Source: a virus
IMG/VR virus record: IMGVR_UViG_3300037189_006220
Coordinates: 1-64,000 of that record
Length of the DNA stretch: 64,000 nt
Reading direction: 5' to 3' (one strand)
Part shown: in pieces, positions 8,189 through 18,513 of the stretch
Layout of the letters: each line of letters starts with the position of its first letter
Position numbering within the stretch: position 1 is the first letter of the stretch
Notes under the pieces: generated by a model
Database searches by the model: none
Told to the model about the DNA's origin: nothing
The model's input: the letters and a program-made list of their open reading frames with translations, nothing else
Program-made: the position numbers and the translations under genes

Positions 8189-11100
8189 GGTTATTCCTCT
8201 GATTCTTCTTTGCTTCGTTCTTAGCAATATCCTTTAGGCGCTTTGCCTTAGCCTCTTCGAGAGTGGGGATACGGCGTGTACCCAACCAGTTACTACCATT
8301 AGTAAGCTCACGACCAAGCGTACCACCATGAGTGGGGTAGCTAGAGCGTTGACCCTGAATGTTGGCAATCTCCCATGCGTGAACCTGTACACCAGAATTT
8401 ATCTTCTGAATAATCTCATTCAGCTTCTGAGCATCAAAAAGTCGGTTATTAGCAATAGCCATACGAAGTTGAGTCTTCAGACGAGACTTAATTTCAGTAG
8501 GAACTTTACCGCCATTGTAGTCAAAGCCGGTCTTACCCCATGTGTAGCCACCGTCTTCAAGAGCAGCGTGTACCTGCATAGTATTGACTCCATAGGCGCG
8601 ACCAAAGTCATCCCATGCCTCGAAGTAGTTGGTAGAGAATCCACCACCACGGTCTGGCTTAGCCGGGATGTACATGTAGTCGTTGTAGATGTACATTTCA
8701 CCATTGTTATCGAACTTAAAGGTACGAATCGTGTAACCAACATCTTTACCGTCTTTATTAAAGATAGTAAATTTGAATGAACGACCGCCCTGAGATACTG
8801 GTGCACCTAGGGTGTGAATACCAAACTGCTTACCAGTGAACTGGTCTTCTACCATTTGGAGAACTTTACGCCTATTATTTGGGTCATCCATGTTCTTGAC
8901 GAGGTCTTTAAACTCTTCAGGAGTCATAACCCCTTCATAGCTACCGGGTTCATAGGTATACTCGATAGGTCCGCCACGGCGAGCAACTGCTGGAACTGAC
9001 GGGTCTAGGTCAGCAGGTGTGATGAGGTCAGAGTTACGGTTAGAACCGCGAGACGAAGCGACTCGCATGTTATTGATGATAGAGGTAGCTTGTCGCGATT
9101 CTGGCGTGTGGTAAATAGCCGAACCATTGCGACGAATAAAGTCTGCTACCCAAACTTCATCCCGTGTGTGCGTAGCACCTGTAGGTGAGCCTTGCGACCA
9201 CGAGCCATCTGCATTCTTACGGAACCATCGACTCTGACCGCCAGTAGTTGAGCCAGACAGGTGAGTACCTACTGGAACATTACGCAGGTCAGAAGCTGAG
9301 CTAACCGTTACAGGCTGGTACTCAGGGGCAGAGGGGTCAAAAGTAGGTCGTGCAACAACTGAGCTATTTGCTTCACTAACACGGCTAGCAATACTAGAAG
9401 TGTATGCAGTCTCTCCACGGTCTTGGTTGACCCAGATGTCCGAGCCAGCATAAATCCATGTACGTGAACTTCCATCTGGACGAGTAACTGTGACTCGTGC
9501 TCCAACTGAAGCATTCTCGATATAGGATGGGTCAGTTACAGCTGAACCATCTGCTTGAGGCTCCCAAACCTGAGTAGGAATGGTGCTACCCTCGCGCTGG
9601 AAGAGATTAGCATTAGCCATATCTTCATTGCTTGAACCAGTCTGAGGACGGTTGTTGTCCTCAAGAAGCTGAGAGTACCACAGACCATCTTCCTTCTTGA
9701 TGTAAGTAGCACCATTTACAGTTACTACAGAACCAGTAGGAGCATTAGCAAATGACTCTGGGTTATTGATAGGAGTGTTCTCAGGAATTGATTCCCAGTC
9801 TGGGCTTGTCAGTTCTCCAGTATTTACTACAGGAGCTGGAGTTGCCTCTCGGGGAGCTTGTGGAGCTTCCACCTTATTAGTAGGGGTATTATATGTTGCG
9901 GGAGGAGCTGGAAGTGGGGCTGGTTCGGGGAATCCAGAGTCCTCTAGACGAACCTCTGCGGGTGCTATACGGTGGACTCGTCCATCAGCTAGAACACGGT
10001 CAAAAGCATTCGCTGGTACATCTTCACTAGTGCGGTCACCAAGTGCGTTTACTCGGTGCCACTGACCATTTACATCTTTAATGTAAGCATCGTTGGAGTT
10101 TGATAGTCGAACAATTACTCCAGTAGGAGCATTCTCCATCCAAGCCATATCTGGGATATTAGCTCCAGCGGGGAGGTCAGACCAGTTTGATTCTGGCTGG
10201 GCTTGCGTCGGTGCAGGGGTGCGGTCAAGGGATAGTGCCTGATTGTCAGCTTTACGATACATTGAGGCTTCGCTCATAGTAGCGCCGGAGGACGTGTTCT
10301 TCCATGTTCCGTCTTCTTGCTTGACGTAGTTAATGGGGTCACCCTCATTGTCAACCTCAAATACCACGGTGCCAGCCGGAGTGTGCTGTAGCCAGTCACG
10401 GTTGGGGATGGGGTCACCTGAGTTGATTTGCTCTTGCTCGTGCTCTTGTCTCTGAGCCTCTGCGTTGTTCTCAGGGACACTGGAGATTAGCCAGTCATTC
10501 AGGGTGAAGAACTCTGAGGTATACCTAGCTGCACCCGCACGGTCTGACTGCCATGTGCCGTCAGCTTGCTTGGTTCGAGTTTCTACTACTGTACCGTCAC
10601 CATCAACACGGCTGACCTGAGTACCTACGGGAGCATACTGAAGCCACTCGGTGCTTGGTACCTCTTCATTCTCAAGAGTGTCACGATTCAGCTCAGCGAA
10701 ACGCTCCTCCGGTGAGGTAGCTGGTGAAAGTGCCTCTTGGTTATTCTCAAGCTCGGAGGTACGAATCTTAGCCTCGTTGACAGCATTAGAGACATCAACC
10801 GTGTCGTCTGGCTTCGAGTCAACGATACTACTAGCTAGGTCATTAACAGCCTTAGCGTTCTCTTCTGGAGTTGGCTGGTTACGACGAGGAAGAGCTGAAA
10901 GCTCGCGAGCAATGTCATTCATCTGCTGGGCATTGAATGTGGTGTCACCCTCACGCATACGCAGGGCTTCCATGACTCGGTTGAGTTCATCTGCGCTAAG
11001 TCCCGAGGTGTCTGCCTCGCGGAACTCTGCGAATACGCGGTCAATCTCGTTCTGAGTAGCAGCTTCTGGTGTGGAAGCTTCTCGGGTACGGTATGCCTCA

Positions 11101-14100
11101 AGGCTGTCGAGGCTGTCAAGGTTTACGGTGTTAACGAGTATGCGTGATGTAGCTGAGCCGTTCTGCCCAACAACAACTGTGCTGACATCGTATCCACCGT
11201 CGGGGTTCTCTTCAATGGAGAGAATCTCGTGAATCTCTAGTTCACCAGTCTGGTCATTAACTCCCGGTACGAGGTCGTGAACTTGTACATCACCTTGGAC
11301 GTAGTCACGCTGGGAGAGAAGAGCAGTGTCGCTTGCGCTCATTTCTACTGGCTTACCGTCACCAAGGTCAACAACCTTCTTGCCGCTGTCTGGGTTGGTA
11401 GTAACATCTACCTCGCGGGGAGCAGTGGCAGGAGTTGTGTTCAGTGGCTCTGTACGGCGAGGAGCCTTCTCAGCCTGAGGTGCTTCTGGTACTGATGGTG
11501 CTTCTGCATTGGCAGGACGGTTTCCAACACGACGCTCTGAACCATCGGTACCTGACTTAGTGCTGATAATTGTCAGGTTACGCGAGGTAATGTTGCGCTG
11601 TGAGATAGACCATGAGCCGTCTGGGTTCTGGAACTTAACGAATACATAGTCGGTGTAGTTGTATCCACGGGTAAAGTGGCTACCAATACGGTTGACAACG
11701 TAACCGATACGACCATCCTCGTGCTGAACAATGTCTCCAGCTTCGATTGGTGTCATGTGGTCGCTAGAAATCCATGTGTCGTAGTGGTTCTCGACATCCA
11801 TAGCGTGCATATTAATAGCGGTAATAAGTTGCTGGAGTTGCTGGTTGCTTAGACCAGTCTCTTGGCGAAGACGGGAAACAATGTCATCCTCTAGACCGTA
11901 GCGAGTTACGTTATTGAATACCGAGTGGATAACTGCATCAGTAACCTCATCGAGCGAGCTTGCATTACGAATAGCTTCGATGGTCTCGCGCTGAAGTGGC
12001 TGGTCACGAAGGTGCTCTGGGCGACCTGTCTCTGGGTTGATAGAGTCGCGCTGGATTGAACCACGACCATCTGTATTACGGTTAAATGTACTCTCCGGGT
12101 TACCGTACATCATCTTGTAGTAGACCGCGTATGTCTTGTTGTTGAGAGCGCGAGCTGACTGTGTGAATGTGGTAATTCGTCGAGACTGTACCTCTCCACT
12201 CGTGAGGTTTGTCTCACGCATGTAAGTGTAGAAGAACTCGTCAGTAGTACGAATCGTAACGAGGTCGTAACGCATACGAGTACCGTCTGCACGGGTCGTT
12301 TCGCGAGAAGCAAGAACAAGCTCGCCATCCTCGTTGTAGTGAGCGTCAGGGTAGACAGCTTTCATAGCCTCTAGAACCTGACCGGGGTCAGTTAGACCAC
12401 GACGAATAGCTGGGGGAACCTCGCGGAATCCACGCTTGAGGTTGACATCTCCGGGAGCTGCTTCAGGAAGCTGAGAGAGTTCGTCAATAACAGCTTGAAC
12501 ATCTTCGGCAGATGGGTGCTCCTGTGCGAGGATGTCTCGTACACGAGTACGGTCTTCCCTAGAAAGCTCACGGTGCTCGTAGAGGTGCTGAGCAAGGTAG
12601 ATTTTTCCGAATGAAGCCTCATTACCTGTTTCGCTAGGCTCCGGGATTGCGCTGTTATTAGGTGTTACGTTCTCGGAAATAGTGTTGGTATCGCGACCAC
12701 GCATCTGGAGAGCATCACGAATAGCCTCAGTTGGAATATCAGCTTCCGGTCCGGGCTGGTTACCCTCACCGGGGAACTGAAGACGTACAGTCTGGTCACC
12801 ATTCTTAAGAGCGTTCTCAAACGCAGTCTGAAGCTCTTGTACATTGTGAGTATTGGCAATAACAGATGGGTCATCTGATGTACCGTCAATGCCTATCCCC
12901 TTAGACTCGTATGGAGCTGGGTCTAGAGCAAGCTCGGTGTTTGTAGCCTCGTTCTTGATGAGCGGAGCATGAGGAGCCTTATCTGGGTTAGCAGTTGTAT
13001 TGTCTTCCTTGTAGTTACTCATCTGGGTAAGAGTGAATCTCTTAGGCTCACCATCACCAGTAGTACCAACAAAGTTAGTGTTTCGGGTATTAGGGTTCTT
13101 GTCCTCTAGAAGAGTAGGAAGAATCTCTCGGTTCTTTCCTTTGTAGTAGAACTGAATTTTGTGACCATTTGTAATGGCATCACTAATCTGAGCCTTAATA
13201 GACTCAAGACCATTAGTAGTATCGATTTGTACAATCTTGCCAACTTCAGACTCTGGAGTTGGAGCTTCACCGGGGAGGGGCGATTCAGGAGCATTTTCTG
13301 GAAGCTTAGCTTCTACCTTTGGCTTTCCTTGAGGAAGTTCCTCGATGCTAGCTTGGTCTCCCGAGTAGTCAATAATTTGTTGGTTAGTGAGGACACCCTC
13401 TTCTCCATCAAAGCCACTGTCTTGGCTCCAGACGAAGCTAACATTCCAGCTATTGTCTCCAGTCTTCTCAGCTGTAAACATCTGGTCTTGGCGACTAGCT
13501 TCCTCATATGGGTATCCGGGAGTAGACCATGCAATCTTTGTGCCAACTGGAGCGTTCTCTACGAAGTTAATTCCACCAGTCTCGTCGCCCACCTTGTAGT
13601 CACTAACAAGAGCATATTTGTGCCACTGGTTGATAGCAGGAACTACCTCATTATTGAAGTAGTCAATACGAGCTTGCTTAGCATCCTTGTATGCCTGTGA
13701 GGTGCTGTCCTTGGTTCGCTCTTCCCTCTCAGTAGCAATAAACTTTGAGTATTCTTCGTTCTTTGCGTCGAGGTTTGCAATTGCTTCCTCGCGGTTTGTG
13801 GGAGCAGAGGTTGGTGCAGTAGGTAGATTAGCTTCGGGCTTTGCCTTACTCTCTACGAGGTTTCCCTTTTCATCCACCATGTAGGAGTAGTCAATGCCGC
13901 GACGACGAGCCTCATTACGGTAAGTTTTATCGTTGAATGTCTTAGAGCGACCAATGCCAATGCGACCCTCCTTCTCGCGAGCATTTTCCTCAGACATATG
14001 CTGTTCTGCTTCTTCAGACTGAGCAAGACGCTTAATTTCGTCATCAGTGAAGTCCTTAAGCTCTTTCTTTGAGCCGTCAGGATTAGTAAGCTCTACGCCA

Positions 14101-15029
14101 TGTCCCCAAGGGGTGGGAGCTTGGGGCTTCTCTGCGGGAAGCTCTGCTACCTTCTCCTGTGCAGGAGCGTTCTCTGGGTTGTTCTGGATGTCAGCAATCT
14201 GACGGTCAATGTCAGCGTTCTCTTTTTCGAGGTTGTTGTACAGCTGACCACGGCGGTCAAGACCACGTTGCATGTTTGTGTTCTCGCGACGGTCACGGCG
14301 GAGCTGTGCAATCTTAGCTTGCTGTTCTGCGGAAAGACCGTTTGCGTCTGCGTTAGGGGCAGATGGGGCTTCGGGAGCATTGCCCTTTTCGCCAAGACGA
14401 GCTAGAACCTTGTCGCCGGGAAGTGGAGTCGGAGACTTTTCACCTTCGCTGAGCTGACCGTACTTATGAATAACCTCTGCCCAGTTATCAGCCGAGAATG
14501 ATTCTCCGTTTACGCCAGTAACATTGAACTTTCCGTCCTCCTGCTGGAGGGCAGTGTACTTGCCATCGTTGCTGTGGAACATACGAGGGTCTTTAGCATC
14601 CTGTGACCAGTTCAGAGGAGCGTTCGAGTATCCCATCTGGTCGATGTTTGGGATGTCTTTGTTGAGACGGTCACCAACATCGTGACCCTCAGCGTGCTTA
14701 CCAAGCTCAATACCGCGAGCCTTAAGGTACTCTGGGTCGAGTGAGCCAAGGATTTCCTGTACGTTTCCTGATTTGAGGTTGTAGAAACCGTCTTTTAGAC
14801 CCGGAACGTCGTGTACATAGAACTGACCTTCGCCCTCGTTACCTGTTCCACCAATGAAGGTACCCTGACCAGACATGGTCTGACCATTACGGTTGCGGAA
14901 TTTGAACTTTGCGCCGCGTCCCATCTCAATCCAGCGACCAAAACGGTCACGAAGCTGGGTACGCCACGACTCGTGGAAGTTTCCTGCTGAGATGATGGGG
15001 TCGATGTTATCGGGCACGTTGTTCTCCAT
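8178..15029 (-). CDS. Giant (2283-aa) head-region protein with repeated APxGT modules
   Basis: It lies between portal and protease, where MuF-type or other head-internal proteins usually sit. The N-terminus has RTQLRDRFGRWIEMGRG. Residues 200-450 are coiled-coil-like and charged, with Pro-rich linkers throughout. Six beta-type modules at about 1461-1965 and one near 489 share a pattern of ENAPVGTxV, then a DGxW turn, then GAxxTS. Residues 2020-2230 form a separate C-terminal domain with GGGFSTNYFEAWDDFGRAYGV and GGYTWGKTGFDY, motifs that look enzyme- or effector-like, but I cannot name the family. It could be packaged and injected with DNA. Function unknown. Confidence 0.82.
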   Translation of the reverse strand: MENNVPDNIDPIISAGNFHESWRTQLRDRFGRWIEMGRGAKFKFRNRNGQTMSGQGTFIGGTGNEGEGQFYVHDVPGLKDGFYNLKSGNVQEILGSLDPEYLKARGIELGKHAEGHDVGDRLNKDIPNIDQMGYSNAPLNWSQDAKDPRMFHSNDGKYTALQQEDGKFNVTGVNGESFSADNWAEVIHKYGQLSEGEKSPTPLPGDKVLARLGEKGNAPEAPSAPNADANGLSAEQQAKIAQLRRDRRENTNMQRGLDRRGQLYNNLEKENADIDRQIADIQNNPENAPAQEKVAELPAEKPQAPTPWGHGVELTNPDGSKKELKDFTDDEIKRLAQSEEAEQHMSEENAREKEGRIGIGRSKTFNDKTYRNEARRRGIDYSYMVDEKGNLVESKAKPEANLPTAPTSAPTNREEAIANLDAKNEEYSKFIATEREERTKDSTSQAYKDAKQARIDYFNNEVVPAINQWHKYALVSDYKVGDETGGINFVENAPVGTKIAWSTPGYPYEEASRQDQMFTAEKTGDNSWNVSFVWSQDSGFDGEEGVLTNQQIIDYSGDQASIEELPQGKPKVEAKLPENAPESPLPGEAPTPESEVGKIVQIDTTNGLESIKAQISDAITNGHKIQFYYKGKNREILPTLLEDKNPNTRNTNFVGTTGDGEPKRFTLTQMSNYKEDNTTANPDKAPHAPLIKNEATNTELALDPAPYESKGIGIDGTSDDPSVIANTHNVQELQTAFENALKNGDQTVRLQFPGEGNQPGPEADIPTEAIRDALQMRGRDTNTISENVTPNNSAIPEPSETGNEASFGKIYLAQHLYEHRELSREDRTRVRDILAQEHPSAEDVQAVIDELSQLPEAAPGDVNLKRGFREVPPAIRRGLTDPGQVLEAMKAVYPDAHYNEDGELVLASRETTRADGTRMRYDLVTIRTTDEFFYTYMRETNLTSGEVQSRRITTFTQSARALNNKTYAVYYKMMYGNPESTFNRNTDGRGSIQRDSINPETGRPEHLRDQPLQRETIEAIRNASSLDEVTDAVIHSVFNNVTRYGLEDDIVSRLRQETGLSNQQLQQLITAINMHAMDVENHYDTWISSDHMTPIEAGDIVQHEDGRIGYVVNRIGSHFTRGYNYTDYVFVKFQNPDGSWSISQRNITSRNLTIISTKSGTDGSERRVGNRPANAEAPSVPEAPQAEKAPRRTEPLNTTPATAPREVDVTTNPDSGKKVVDLGDGKPVEMSASDTALLSQRDYVQGDVQVHDLVPGVNDQTGELEIHEILSIEENPDGGYDVSTVVVGQNGSATSRILVNTVNLDSLDSLEAYRTREASTPEAATQNEIDRVFAEFREADTSGLSADELNRVMEALRMREGDTTFNAQQMNDIARELSALPRRNQPTPEENAKAVNDLASSIVDSKPDDTVDVSNAVNEAKIRTSELENNQEALSPATSPEERFAELNRDTLENEEVPSTEWLQYAPVGTQVSRVDGDGTVVETRTKQADGTWQSDRAGAARYTSEFFTLNDWLISSVPENNAEAQRQEHEQEQINSGDPIPNRDWLQHTPAGTVVFEVDNEGDPINYVKQEDGTWKNTSSGATMSEASMYRKADNQALSLDRTPAPTQAQPESNWSDLPAGANIPDMAWMENAPTGVIVRLSNSNDAYIKDVNGQWHRVNALGDRTSEDVPANAFDRVLADGRVHRIAPAEVRLEDSGFPEPAPLPAPPATYNTPTNKVEAPQAPREATPAPVVNTGELTSPDWESIPENTPINNPESFANAPTGSVVTVNGATYIKKEDGLWYSQLLEDNNRPQTGSSNEDMANANLFQREGSTIPTQVWEPQADGSAVTDPSYIENASVGARVTVTRPDGSSRTWIYAGSDIWVNQDRGETAYTSSIASRVSEANSSVVARPTFDPSAPEYQPVTVSSASDLRNVPVGTHLSGSTTGGQSRWFRKNADGSWSQGSPTGATHTRDEVWVADFIRRNGSAIYHTPESRQATSIINNMRVASSRGSNRNSDLITPADLDPSVPAVARRGGPIEYTYEPGSYEGVMTPEEFKDLVKNMDDPNNRRKVLQMVEDQFTGKQFGIHTLGAPVSQGGRSFKFTIFNKDGKDVGYTIRTFKFDNNGEMYIYNDYMYIPAKPDRGGGFSTNYFEAWDDFGRAYGVNTMQVHAALEDGGYTWGKTGFDYNGGKVPTEIKSRLKTQLRMAIANNRLFDAQKLNEIIQKINSGVQVHAWEIANIQGQRSSYPTHGGTLGRELTNGSNWLGTRRIPTLEEAKAKRLKDIAKNEAKKNQRNNRGN
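9135..10649 (-). repeat. Six tandem APxGT-DGxW protein modules
   Basis: In-frame modules of roughly 50-85 aa begin near residues 1461, 1545, 1629, 1759, 1835 and 1912 of the giant protein. Each has Trp/Phe/Tyr plus a short hydrophobic run, A-P-x-G-T/V, a beta hairpin, then D/N-G-x-W. The DNA copies have diverged, so this is an old protein-level duplication rather than a recent DNA repeat. Confidence 0.75.
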
Positions 15030-15057
15030 GAGTAAATACTATAGCAATTTCCGCAAA

Positions 15058-15588
15058 TTAGGCGGAAATAGCCTTATCTGCTGTAGAAATAATGATTTCT
15101 GTGCTAAAGCCTTTGTCGTGCATTTTGAGCTTGGCTTCGTAGAATTTTCGTGTAGCGGTGTTTGGCTCTGCTTTGAGGGCAGAAGCAAGAATTGGACGTA
15201 CTTCGTCCTCAATTTCGGCAGTTTGAGCCATGTAAGACGCAACAATGGCACGCTTCTGGAAACTTGATACCCAGCGAGTAGACAGCGGGTGACCTTCGGG
15301 GAGGAGGTCAGTGTGCTGAGTAGGTCGTTTTGTGGCTGGATTCTCTACAGTAGCGAAAAAGTTGGCTACAGCGCGTTGAACAACAGCATCTCCGTTATGC
15401 TCTTCGCGGGCAATAATTTCGTCAATTGTAGAATAGGACACATATTGCACGTCAGCGAAGTTTTCGTTCTGAGAATCGGCAAAAGAGCGCAGTGAAGCAA
15501 CAAGAGACAGTGGAGCAATAGGCTTCGCACCAAATACAGGTTTTACAGGCTCGCGCTCTGCCATATCAATCAGAGAATTGATGGACAA
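15058..15588 (-). CDS. Hypothetical protein downstream of portal
   Basis: 176 aa, mixed charge, no Cys, predicted mostly helical. It is the gene between portal and the giant head protein, 76 bases downstream of portal and 28 bases before the next start. Position suggests a head assembly role; no motif supports a specific one. Confidence 0.78.
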   Translation of the reverse strand: MSINSLIDMAEREPVKPVFGAKPIAPLSLVASLRSFADSQNENFADVQYVSYSTIDEIIAREEHNGDAVVQRAVANFFATVENPATKRPTQHTDLLPEGHPLSTRWVSSFQKRAIVASYMAQTAEIEDEVRPILASALKAEPNTATRKFYEAKLKMHDKGFSTEIIISTADKAISA

Positions 15589-15664
15589 TTATGGCTCCAT
15601 TCACAGAAAATTCTACGTCTTTACTATCATACAGGTTTGTTTGATAGTGACTTAGATTTTATGT

Positions 15665-17380
15665 TTAGGAAACCTGAGAGTCTTTTGTGTTTTCTCCGGG
15701 CATCGCTGCCTTTTTAGCAGTCTTAGCTGGTACCTTAGGAGCTGGCTCTTCAATAGACGCTGTTGCCTGAGGTACTTCTGCCGGTGGTGTCTGCTCTGCT
15801 GGAGTAGCTTCTGGGGTTGCAGGGGCTTCTGGAGTTGTGGGGGACTCGGGTGCGCCCATTCCGAGTGCTTGCTCAACATTTGGTGGAAGCGGAGCAACAG
15901 ACTGCTCTTGGCTAGTCTGGCGAGCCTTGCCCATAATGTCCGGCGCAATCGTTCCAAGAAGAGCCTCAGTTAGCTCGGGGCTAATTGAACCCTTCTGGAT
16001 AAGCATACGGATTGCTGTCTCAGTAGCGTCGGGAGCATCTGCCTCCGAGAAGCCGTGAGCGTGTCGCCATGCTGCATATGAGACAGCCATCTTGTCGAAT
16101 CCCGAGTCAGCATCTGCCGCGCGGTCATTACGAGTCGAGATAGCCGAGGGGTCATACCAAACAACAAGACGGTTGACATCTGCCTCATCGTATCCGAGTG
16201 AACGGAGGTATGGACGCAAGTAAACAACGGTCAGAGCATCTGAGATAAGAAGAAGCAGAGGCTCGATATGTGCCTTGTAGAGTGACTCGTCAATCTGTAG
16301 AGCGTTCGAGTACTTAACATTAGCAAGACCAGTAACAACATCTTTAGGAACGTCGAGTCCTTGCAGGATACGCTCTAGTACGCGGTCTGAGCGCTCAGCT
16401 AGCGCGGGGTCAAATGAACGCTCAAACTTGAACTGCTTAATCTTGTCACCCAGTTCGGCGGGACCGCGGATGATAAGAGGGACAACAGCAGAGGCGGATG
16501 CTTCATCGGAGATGGGCGTAGTCATCGCGTCGATGAGCTGCTCTTCAAACTGGTCTTCTTCTTCCTCCGCAACAACTCCCGTCGGGTCGCCATTCTCATC
16601 GTATGGGTAGTCGGGGTCGGTAGAAGAGGCAACGGATAGACCATCTGGCAGGTATAGCGCACCAGCGTTAAGACGTGAGCGAGCCGTGCCACGGAAGGTA
16701 CGGTTCAGGAGCAGAAGCTCGGCACATAGGTCAAGAAGACCCTTGAGGCTCGAATCTGGCTCGTCTGAGAAGCGGGGGTGTGCACGCCAGATGCGTCCAA
16801 TGAATGAGGACGAGGGCAGTGGAATATTGTGTGCAGTTGTGGAGTCGTGACGAGGGCGAATCTGGTAGTTGCCCTTACCGTCCATCGAAAGCTCGTCAAC
16901 GGAGCGGATATCCCAAGACTCGGGGTAGCCAGTACCAATACGAGCGGGCATCTGTACGAGGTAGCACTCTCCGGTAACAGAGAGGTTAAGAGCTGCATCG
17001 CGGAGAAGCCCAGCCTGTCCACCATACGCAGAGTCAAGACGCTGTAGAGCGCGTTCCGCTGCGGCGGAGAGTTCAGGGCTAATCTTGTCGGACTCTTTCA
17101 CTGAGATAGGAGTCTCGGCAGGATTCTCATTTACTGCGGCATATAGACGGATGCGGGAAACAACGGAGCCAACCAGATTGAAGGCGTACTTGATTTCACC
17201 AATTGCGTCGTAGTATTCCCACGCCTCTTGTTGCCACTGGGTGACAGAGGATGCGCGACGAGCCTTAAACTGGTCTGATTCAGTTTTGTCACCAATCTTT
17301 ACCTGAGCTGCGGCAGCTGTAAGCGCACGCGGAGCCGAGTAGACGGCTGGTACTGGTGAGTCTTTTCTGAAAACAGCCAC
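15665..17380 (-). CDS. Portal protein
   Basis: 571 aa, a typical portal length. The dodecameric portal forms the DNA entry vertex and docks terminase. The sequence has features seen in actinophage portals: early QWQQEAWEYYDAIGEIKYA, a central GLLDLCAELLLLNRTFRGTARSRLNAG, and VLERILQGLDVPKDVVTGL before the clip/stem region. The C-terminal 90 residues are a Pro/Ala/Gln tail, as in many portals. The neighbouring DUF1360 membrane protein and downstream protease and capsid support the call. Confidence 0.9.
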   Translation of the reverse strand: MAVFRKDSPVPAVYSAPRALTAAAAQVKIGDKTESDQFKARRASSVTQWQQEAWEYYDAIGEIKYAFNLVGSVVSRIRLYAAVNENPAETPISVKESDKISPELSAAAERALQRLDSAYGGQAGLLRDAALNLSVTGECYLVQMPARIGTGYPESWDIRSVDELSMDGKGNYQIRPRHDSTTAHNIPLPSSSFIGRIWRAHPRFSDEPDSSLKGLLDLCAELLLLNRTFRGTARSRLNAGALYLPDGLSVASSTDPDYPYDENGDPTGVVAEEEEDQFEEQLIDAMTTPISDEASASAVVPLIIRGPAELGDKIKQFKFERSFDPALAERSDRVLERILQGLDVPKDVVTGLANVKYSNALQIDESLYKAHIEPLLLLISDALTVVYLRPYLRSLGYDEADVNRLVVWYDPSAISTRNDRAADADSGFDKMAVSYAAWRHAHGFSEADAPDATETAIRMLIQKGSISPELTEALLGTIAPDIMGKARQTSQEQSVAPLPPNVEQALGMGAPESPTTPEAPATPEATPAEQTPPAEVPQATASIEEPAPKVPAKTAKKAAMPGENTKDSQVS

Positions 17381-17383
17381 TTG

Positions 17384-17674
17384 TTAGTTCCTATCAAGAA
17401 TGGTACTAATAATTCCGGTCAGAGCAGAAAGACTGAGACCAGCAAAAATAATGAGCATAACGCTAGGTACAAGTATATAAGAGATTACAACAAGTGTTGC
17501 CACATAAATGGAAATACACCAGTCGCAGGTCAGCAGGTATCCGAGTTGCGTTGAGGGTGGGAAACGCTTCCAAACACGATTGCGTAGAGGGGCGGTGATT
17601 TGGTCTCGCGTAATAAGTCGCGTCAGACGGAAAGTGGCAAGGGCAAGAAGAATAAGTGGAATGGGTTCAAACAC
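17384..17674 (-). CDS. DUF1360-like membrane protein
   Basis: 96 aa with two or three hydrophobic segments (LILLALATFRLTRLI; YVATLVVISYILV; IIFAGLSLSALTGII) and a conserved-looking TCDWCISIYVA motif with two Cys. It matches the pattern of DUF1360 proteins (R-L-T-R-L near the start, CxxC before the second helix) that often sit next to portal in actinophages. Its role is unknown; it ends 4 bases before portal. Confidence 0.8.
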   Translation of the reverse strand: MFEPIPLILLALATFRLTRLITRDQITAPLRNRVWKRFPPSTQLGYLLTCDWCISIYVATLVVISYILVPSVMLIIFAGLSLSALTGIISTILDRN

Positions 17675-17677
17675 TGG

Positions 17678-18037
17678 TTAAGCCTCCATTACCGAGTATG
17701 CGTTCCACGAGCGTAGGCGCGAGCCACAGCCACAGTTCTCATCTTTACGGAAGGCAACCTTAGTCCCGCTGGCGGTGGCGAGATACGAGTCGGTGGTTGA
17801 GACGTTTGAGGCTTTGCTAAGAGTTGCGGGGTCGTAGGGGTCATTCATAACAATGACTGGTCCGTCAGAGCCGTCTATAGCAACAATGATTTTCGTGTTC
17901 GTGACTACAACTCGGGCGGTAGAGACTTGGTGTGAGTTAGGGGACGGCGGGGCAGAACGGAGTTCTTCGAGGGGGAGCGGGTCTGCACCTGCGAGGAATG
18001 AGACGAAGCAGGGAAATAGGTCAATCTTGATACTCAT
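17678..18037 (-). CDS. Hypothetical protein
   Basis: 119 aa. The ATG overlaps the stop of the upstream HTH gene (ATGA), so the two are coupled. The C-terminal part has CGCGSRLRSW and the middle is beta-rich (ARVVVTNTKIIVAIDGS). No family recognised. Confidence 0.72.
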   Translation of the reverse strand: MSIKIDLFPCFVSFLAGADPLPLEELRSAPPSPNSHQVSTARVVVTNTKIIVAIDGSDGPVIVMNDPYDPATLSKASNVSTTDSYLATASGTKVAFRKDENCGCGSRLRSWNAYSVMEA

Positions 18038-18513
18038 GGGGTTAATTTAATCCTTCGATACATAGCACGGTAGGTAACACCCGCGAGGTTGGCAAGCTCC
18101 TGAATGGGAACTCCTAATTCATTGTACTGGCGACAGATATCAGTAAGTTCCTTATTTGCTTTTGTCGCCGGATGCGAGGGCGTATAAGTAGAGCGATACG
18201 AGCGGGCGATGGGGGCAAGCTGAGCAATACGCGACTGGATGTCCTCGGGGATGCCCGGGGAGGGAGGCTTCTTATGTACGTACTCTTTATTGATAGGAGT
18301 TGGGATAGGACGAATCGCAGGAGAGTTTGGAGTCTCCGTTACCCAGACCCGGACGGTTGAGCGGGGGCGGTTGATGGGGGAGCCAATGGCAGAGAGTGTC
18401 CAACCTGCTTGGTAAAGGTGTTGGCACCGTGAGCGTAGTTGCATTCCGGTGAGGGACTGGAGGAAGAGGGCTTCATCTTCGGGCAGAGACTGGTTACGAG
18501 CTGAACGGCGCAT
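18034..18513 (-). CDS. Double helix-turn-helix DNA-binding protein
   Basis: 159 aa. Two HTH-like segments flank a Pro-rich linker: one near residues 36-60 (GWTLSAIGSPINRPRSTVRVW) and a C-terminal one (GVPIQELANLAGVTYRAMYRRI). The same layout occurs in the proteins at 26906-27469 and 54248-54727. I place the start at the third codon of the longer frame: the promoter TTGTAC-N16-TAGACT puts transcription start at this ATG, giving a leaderless mRNA. It is the first gene of the head block, so it could regulate head genes or bind packaging sites. Confidence 0.78.
   Translation of the reverse strand: MRRSARNQSLPEDEALFLQSLTGMQLRSRCQHLYQAGWTLSAIGSPINRPRSTVRVWVTETPNSPAIRPIPTPINKEYVHKKPPSPGIPEDIQSRIAQLAPIARSYRSTYTPSHPATKANKELTDICRQYNELGVPIQELANLAGVTYRAMYRRIKLTP

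Noticed and set aside
13161-13700. Long plus-strand ORF inside the giant head gene
   Set aside because: Shadow of the 2283-aa minus-strand gene; no SD or promoter and improbable composition.
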